Source: Dawidia cretensis (GTDB lineage Bacteria; Bacteroidota; Bacteroidia; Cytophagales; Cyclobacteriaceae). From it: a DNA stretch of 64,000 bases. The notes below the pieces were generated by a model, which was not told the origin of the DNA, made no database searches, and saw nothing but the letters and a program-made list of their open reading frames with translations. Positions 60,031 through 64,000 of this stretch are shown here, piece after piece; position 1 is the stretch's first letter, and every line of letters starts with the position of its first letter. The DNA is taken from the NCBI RefSeq assembly GCF_018598175.1, contig NZ_JAHESE010000003.1, forward strand, positions 62,001 through 126,000, given 5' to 3'. Position numbers and translations under genes: made by a program.

Positions 60031-61758
60031 ATGAAATCTTTTGAATCCCTGGGCCTGTCCAGGGGACTGGTGGAGTCGGTGCAATTAATCGGCTTCGAAA
60101 CACCTACTCCCATACAGGAACAAGCCATTCCCGTCCTGTTGAATGGAAACCGTGATTTTGTGGGTCTCGCCCAGACGGGAACCGGTAAGACTGCCGCTTT
60201 CGGCCTGCCGCTGCTCGACCTTGTAGACGACAAGAGCCGCGACACACAAGCCCTGGTGCTTGCCCCCACACGCGAGCTTGGTCTGCAAATCGCCAACGAC
60301 CTCGAGAACTTCTCCGAAAAAGTAAAGCGTTTTAATATCGTCGCCGTGTACGGTGGCTCTAGCATTAGCGAGCAGATTCGTAAAGTGAAAAAGGGCGCAC
60401 AGATTATCGTTGCAACGCCTGGTCGCCTCATTGACCTGATTGACCGCAAGGCAATTAACTTGAGCACTATACGCTTTGTTGTACTCGACGAGGCCGACGA
60501 AATGCTCAACATGGGCTTTAAAGACGACCTTGATAAGATCCTGTCGTTTACGCCGAAAACTAAATTCACCTGGTTGTTTTCCGCTACCATGCCCCGCGAA
60601 GTGCGGGCCATCATGAAAAACTACATGACCGACCCGTTCGAGCTGACGGTCGGCGAGAAGAATACTGGCAACGTAAACATCGAGCACCAGTACGTCCTCA
60701 TTCAAGAAAAGGATCGGTACGCAGCGCTCAAGCGCATTTTGGACTACACGCCCGAAATATTCGGCCTCATCTTTTGTCGCACACGCATTGACACCCAGAA
60801 GATCGCCGAGAGTTTAATGAAAGACGGCTACAACGCCGACTCACTCCACGGCGATTTGACCCAGCAGCAGCGCGATCGCGTGATGATTAAATTCCGTCAG
60901 CGTAGTTTACAGATCCTGGTGGCGACCGACGTAGCCGCCCGCGGCATCGACGTAGATGATATCACGCACGTTATCCACCTCAACATTCCGGATGAGATGG
61001 AATTCTATACCCACCGTAGCGGCCGTACGGCGCGCGCCGGTAAAAAGGGCATATCCATTGCCATGATCTCCAAGCGTGAGCTCAACAAGGTGAAGCATAT
61101 CGAAAAGACGCTGAAGTCGCCCTTCAAGCGGATGATGATTCCCACCGGACAGGAAGTCTGCCAAAAGCAGTTGCTGGCCCTGATGAACCGCGTCCACGAA
61201 GTAAAGGTGAACGATGCGGAGATTGCCGAGTTTTTGCCCGCGATCGAAGAGCAGCTCGCCGACCTCACCAAGCAGGAGCTTATAAAACGATTCGCGTCAA
61301 TCGAATTTAATCGATTCCTTGATTACTACCGCAATGCGCCCGACCTGAACGCTAAAGGCGAGCGTGGCGAAGGAGCATCTGCAGACGAGAAGTATATATC
61401 CTCCGGTTCCCGTCTCTTTATCAACCTGGGTAAGATGGATGGCCTCGATGTGCCCGGCCTGCTGGAGCTGGTGGACGAACAAACAGGTCTTGGCAAGAAA
61501 GACATCGGTCGGATTGATTTGAAAGGCGCATATTCGTTCTTTGAAGTGGAGAAAGATCAGGCTGCTCGCGTGGTCGAAGCCCTGAATGGTGGTACTTACA
61601 AAGGCCGCCCCGTACGGGTGGAGGTGACCGATGGTAAGGAATCTTCGGGTGGCGGCGATGGCGACAGGCCGTATAGAAAAAGCAAAGGTAGCTATGGAAA
61701 AGGTGGCGGCAGCTATGGCAAAGGACCCGCCCGCACTGGCCAAAAGAAACGGTGGTAG
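60031..61758 (+). CDS. DEAD-box RNA helicase with DbpA-type RNA-binding domain
   Basis: A 575-residue DEAD-box ATP-dependent RNA helicase. Motifs in order: Q-motif region FETPTPIQEQAIP, Walker A AQTGTGKTAAF, PTRELGLQIA, VVLDEADEMLNMGF, SATMPREV, and VI HRSGRTARAGKKG. A DbpA-type RNA-recognition domain lies near residues 460-540 (RLFINLGKMDGLDVPGL, LKGAYSFFEVEKD). The C-terminus is rich in Gly, Ser and Lys (GGGDGDRPYRKSKGSYGKGG), typical for RNA-binding helicases such as CsdA/DeaD. Likely roles are ribosome assembly and RNA decay at low temperature. TACCTTTG at 60003-60010 is a candidate -7 box. Confidence 0.94.
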   Translation: MKSFESLGLSRGLVESVQLIGFETPTPIQEQAIPVLLNGNRDFVGLAQTGTGKTAAFGLPLLDLVDDKSRDTQALVLAPTRELGLQIANDLENFSEKVKRFNIVAVYGGSSISEQIRKVKKGAQIIVATPGRLIDLIDRKAINLSTIRFVVLDEADEMLNMGFKDDLDKILSFTPKTKFTWLFSATMPREVRAIMKNYMTDPFELTVGEKNTGNVNIEHQYVLIQEKDRYAALKRILDYTPEIFGLIFCRTRIDTQKIAESLMKDGYNADSLHGDLTQQQRDRVMIKFRQRSLQILVATDVAARGIDVDDITHVIHLNIPDEMEFYTHRSGRTARAGKKGISIAMISKRELNKVKHIEKTLKSPFKRMMIPTGQEVCQKQLLALMNRVHEVKVNDAEIAEFLPAIEEQLADLTKQELIKRFASIEFNRFLDYYRNAPDLNAKGERGEGASADEKYISSGSRLFINLGKMDGLDVPGLLELVDEQTGLGKKDIGRIDLKGAYSFFEVEKDQAARVVEALNGGTYKGRPVRVEVTDGKESSGGGDGDRPYRKSKGSYGKGGGSYGKGPARTGQKKRW

Positions 61759-61783
61759 TTCTATCCGCCTGTCTGTAACATAA

Positions 61784-61823
61784 CAAAGCGCGCTGTCCTA
61801 CCGGGCAACGCGCTTTGCTTTTT
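61784..61823 (+). terminator. Intrinsic terminator after the DEAD-box helicase gene
   Basis: A 9-bp stem CAAAGCGCG/CGCGCTTTG (61784-61792 with 61809-61817) with a 16-base loop, followed by C and five T. The minus-strand protease stop lies in its end. Confidence 0.7.
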
Positions 61824-62751
61824 ACCCTTTCCGGTCGGCAGGAAAAATACTGAAGTGCAGCAGCTCGGTGTGCCGGATCACCGATACGTTTGTGGTGGTT
61901 AAGATGGCGCGGTGGCTTAGCTCCTTGAAAAGCTCATGCGAGCTGTTGATCACCTTATCATTAAAGGCGATCAGTATATCGCCTTCTTGTAATTGCGAGC
62001 GCGACGCCGGCGAGTTAGGCTCCATGCGTGTAATGAACAGTCCGCGTTTATTCCGCAGGTCGTGGTGCTGCTTCACCTTGGGATTGATGGCTACTTCTTG
62101 CAGCATCACACCCAGGTAAGCTTTAAATACCTTACCATCGCGCAGCAGTTGTTGCGCGATCTCTTTCGCCGTATTGATATCAACGGAAAAACTCAGTCCT
62201 TGCGCCCCTTGTATCACCGCCGTGTTGACACCGATCACATCACCTTCCGTCGTGATCATGGGCCCGCCGGAGTTGCCGGGGTTCAAGGCCGCGTCGGACT
62301 GAATAACATTATCGATCAACCGCCCCGACTGTGTTTGCAACGTGCGCCCTAAGGCACTGACGACACCCGTTGTAACGGTGTGCTGGTATCCATAGGGATT
62401 GCCAATGGCGATGACCAATTGGCCGATTTGTAAGTGCTGCGCATCCCCCAGGCGCGCTACCGAATATCCTTCGCTATAGATCTTGAGAATGGCCAGGTCC
62501 GTGTCAGGATCTTTACCTACCAAAAAGCCTTCGATCTCGTTTTCGTTCAGCAGGCTCACCATGATCTTTTCGGCGCCGTCTACGACATGGCTGTTGGTAA
62601 ACACCAGTCCGTCCGACGAAAAGATAAAACCTGATCCCGACCCTGCGGCCCGTAGTACACCCTGCGCGTCGCGCTTAAACACATCGATCTTTACCACGGC
62701 ATTTTTGGTCTTCTCCACGGCGTCGATGATCATTGTCGAAAAAGCATCCAT
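61822..62751 (-). CDS. Trypsin-like serine protease with PDZ domain, HtrA-like, no signal peptide
   Basis: A 309-residue S1C protease. Catalytic triad segments are TNSHVVDGAEK (His), DPDTDLAILKI (Asp) and LNPGNSGGPMITTEGDVIG (Ser). A PDZ domain covers about residues 215-305 (FITRMEPNSPASRSQLQEGD). Unlike DegP/HtrA, the N-terminus MDAFSTMIIDAVEKTKNAVV has no signal peptide or membrane anchor, so the enzyme is predicted to be cytoplasmic. No upstream in-frame start that would supply one was noted. It is convergent with the helicase gene. Confidence 0.9.
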   Translation of the reverse strand: MDAFSTMIIDAVEKTKNAVVKIDVFKRDAQGVLRAAGSGSGFIFSSDGLVFTNSHVVDGAEKIMVSLLNENEIEGFLVGKDPDTDLAILKIYSEGYSVARLGDAQHLQIGQLVIAIGNPYGYQHTVTTGVVSALGRTLQTQSGRLIDNVIQSDAALNPGNSGGPMITTEGDVIGVNTAVIQGAQGLSFSVDINTAKEIAQQLLRDGKVFKAYLGVMLQEVAINPKVKQHHDLRNKRGLFITRMEPNSPASRSQLQEGDILIAFNDKVINSSHELFKELSHRAILTTTNVSVIRHTELLHFSIFPADRKG

Positions 62752-63163
62752 ATCGTATTACATAATGTGAGAGAGGGGGACGTCAAATTCGCCGCCAGCA
62801 GTTCTTTTCGGAAAGAATGGCTCGCCGCCAGGGCCTTTTACGCCACTTTGGCCGCGTACATCGGGCGACGCCATCGACAGATTGGCCTGGATTTCTTATG
62901 CCAGGGACAAAACGGGGTTCTTTTTCCTCATAATTTTACTTCGAGATAACGTGTCGTATTGATTTTTTTCTATATTGCAATGGTTTGCGAACAATGCTGC
63001 AAACGATAGTGTTTTTATCTGTGTATGACCTTATGGCTTTTAAAGGCATGGCGCAGGAAAAATGCTGCAGCACGAACTCGTAATCTCTTCATGTCTTTAG
63101 TCTGCTTTGGTCGTACGCCCACGCGTAGTATTTATTTTTTGGACCTAACCTTTTTTATCTACT
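62752..63163. other. Intergenic region, no recognisable gene
   Basis: A 412-base gap between the protease and the tiny ORF. Short frames exist on both strands without similarity. A GTTTGC/GCAAAC inverted repeat occurs around 62982-63006. Nothing else is seen. Confidence 0.55.
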
Positions 63164-63259
63164 ATGAAGCAGATCAATGTTTATCATTTTCTGGGCCTGG
63201 CGCTCATGTTTGCAAGCTCTGTGATCTCTATGGCGCTGCTCGCCATCATGATTTTTTAA
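63164..63259 (+). CDS. Tiny single-span membrane ORF (31 residues)
   Basis: A 31-residue ORF with polar N-terminus (MKQINVYHF) and a single hydrophobic segment to the end (LGLALMFASSVISMALLAIM, then IF). It has a TAA stop. Its end resembles the 39-residue ORF at 42288-42407 (SMAIMIFG). It is too short to rely on codon statistics. It is also read in other frames by a larger plus-strand ORF (63025-63366) with no family similarity. I do not know a family for it. Confidence 0.45.
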   Translation: MKQINVYHFLGLALMFASSVISMALLAIMIF

Positions 63260-63382
63260 CCAGTCTTGCGCGGTCTAATCAAGTATATTTGGTGTTGGTT
63301 GTACACCGTATCTTTACCAGGACGCAACAATCCGTTCATAAAAGTTTAATGCCAGTATTAGGGTGATTCTCTATCTTGCCGC

Positions 63383-64000
63383 ATGAATTTAACATGCATG
63401 CAAAGAATCATTGTACTAGTGCTGGTGACCCTGGCGAACACTGCCTGGGCTCAACCGGGCGCAACGACAAAACCCAAGCTTGTTGTGGGTATTGTAGTCG
63501 ACCAAATGCGCCAGGAATACCTCTCTCGTTATTACTCAAAATTTGGTGACGGTGGATTTAAGCGCCTGATGGGCGATGGCTTCATGCTGCGCAACGCTCA
63601 TTATAACTATGCACCTACCGTAACGGGCCCCGGTCACGCTTCCGTATATAGCGGCTCAACTCCCTCCATACACGGCATTATCGGCAATGACTTCTACGAT
63701 AAAGATACCCGCAAGACCGTTAACTGCGTGCAGGATTCGACACGCAAAGCGGTTGGTGCAGACGGCAATGGCGATGTATCGCCCTGGCGCATGTTGTCAT
63801 CCACCGTCACGGACGAGTTAAAGCTCTTCACTCAGAAACGCGCAAAAGTAATCGGCATCTCTTTCAAAGACCGCGGTGCCGTATTACCGGCCGGCCACAT
63901 GGCCGACGGAGCCTACTGGTTTGATGGCAAGACAGGCACCTTCATGACCAGTAACTACTATATGACTCAACTGCCGGCATGGGTAACAAAATTCAACTCA
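63383..64000 (+). CDS. PafA-type alkaline phosphatase (3' end outside window)
   Basis: The first 206 residues of an alkaline phosphatase superfamily enzyme. A signal peptide is followed by VVGIVVDQMRQEYLSRYYS, where the Asp (residue 40) is a metal ligand, then the Thr79 nucleophile in APTVTGPGHASVYSGSTPS, which matches the Thr-type (PafA) family rather than Ser-type PhoA. IIGNDFYDKDTRK follows, then VIGISFKDRGAVLPAGHMAD and ADGAYWFDGKTGTF. It hydrolyses phosphomonoesters in the periplasm. The frame is open to the end of the window. A TATCTTGC element at 63372-63379 lies near the ATG. Confidence 0.93.
   Translation, partial: MNLTCMQRIIVLVLVTLANTAWAQPGATTKPKLVVGIVVDQMRQEYLSRYYSKFGDGGFKRLMGDGFMLRNAHYNYAPTVTGPGHASVYSGSTPSIHGIIGNDFYDKDTRKTVNCVQDSTRKAVGADGNGDVSPWRMLSSTVTDELKLFTQKRAKVIGISFKDRGAVLPAGHMADGAYWFDGKTGTFMTSNYYMTQLPAWVTKFNS

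Noticed and set aside
63025-63366. A 113-residue plus-strand frame
   Set aside because: Its composition is odd, it overlies the tiny membrane ORF in another frame and has no similarity to any family I know.

Overview
The window reads as chromosome of a Bacteroidota bacterium, most likely a Cytophagales relative (lineage inferred). Supporting signs are type IX secretion proteins (PorD/DUF4835 and a C-terminal sorting domain), the gene order bamD-rpoZ-coaBC-porD-recN, the Bacteroidota promoter pattern TTTG-N19-TAnnTTTG (seen perfectly before tRNA-Ala), absence of clear Shine-Dalgarno sequences, an OMP_b-brl-type TonB receptor and a LytS/LytTR pair. Base composition looks near 50% G+C, with an AT-richer patch around 40.8-41.85 kb.

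Region 1 (1-12.3 kb) is a mannose-rich glycan locus: two GH92 alpha-mannosidases (the first cut by the window edge), a GH38-like protein with an altered metal site, a sialate O-acetylesterase, an SGNH esterase, an MFS sugar porter and two paralogous LacI regulators. Region 2 (12.4-15.2 kb) is accessory: a membrane-anchored LAS-type metallopeptidase candidate, a VOC protein, a frameshifted dihydrofolate-reductase-like gene, an orphan gene and tRNA-Leu(CAA).

Region 3 (15.2-34 kb) is mostly housekeeping: SAM hydroxide adenosyltransferase, PhoH, ComEC, an enoyl-CoA hydratase, RecQ and a YdcF/SanA-like protein. A minus-strand block follows: bamD-rpoZ-coaBC-porD-(LSm-like)-recN. Then come an OstA-like LPS transport protein, TilS and malate dehydrogenase. 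A phased short-repeat array lies at 28.24-28.36 kb.

Region 4 (34-46 kb) has a YfhO membrane protein, then a three-gene unit ending in a fused GT25-like glycosyltransferase and lysyl-hydroxylase-like dioxygenase. The molybdenum cofactor genes (moaA, moaD, moaE, moaC, moeA) follow, interrupted by a zeta-toxin-like gene with a small partner and by a tiny membrane ORF. Ffh closes the block.

Region 5 (46-64 kb) has a DUF2911 protein, a RimB/RimK/aspartoacylase-like amino-acid ligation module, DedA, Ppx/GppA, an acyl-CoA carboxylase beta chain, a glycosylasparaginase, CutC, a TonB-type outer-membrane protein with an unusual C-terminal beta domain, LytS/LytTR, tRNA-Ala(GGC), a DEAD-box helicase, a signal-less HtrA-like protease, a second tiny membrane ORF and the start of a PafA-type alkaline phosphatase.

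The strongest candidates for something new are the glycosyltransferase/lysyl-hydroxylase fusion, the LSm/Hfq-like small protein beside recN, two tiny membrane proteins with similar endings, two arrays of 11-12 bp helically phased repeats, and the moaA gene whose radical-SAM motif is preserved only if translation starts at a non-AUG codon.
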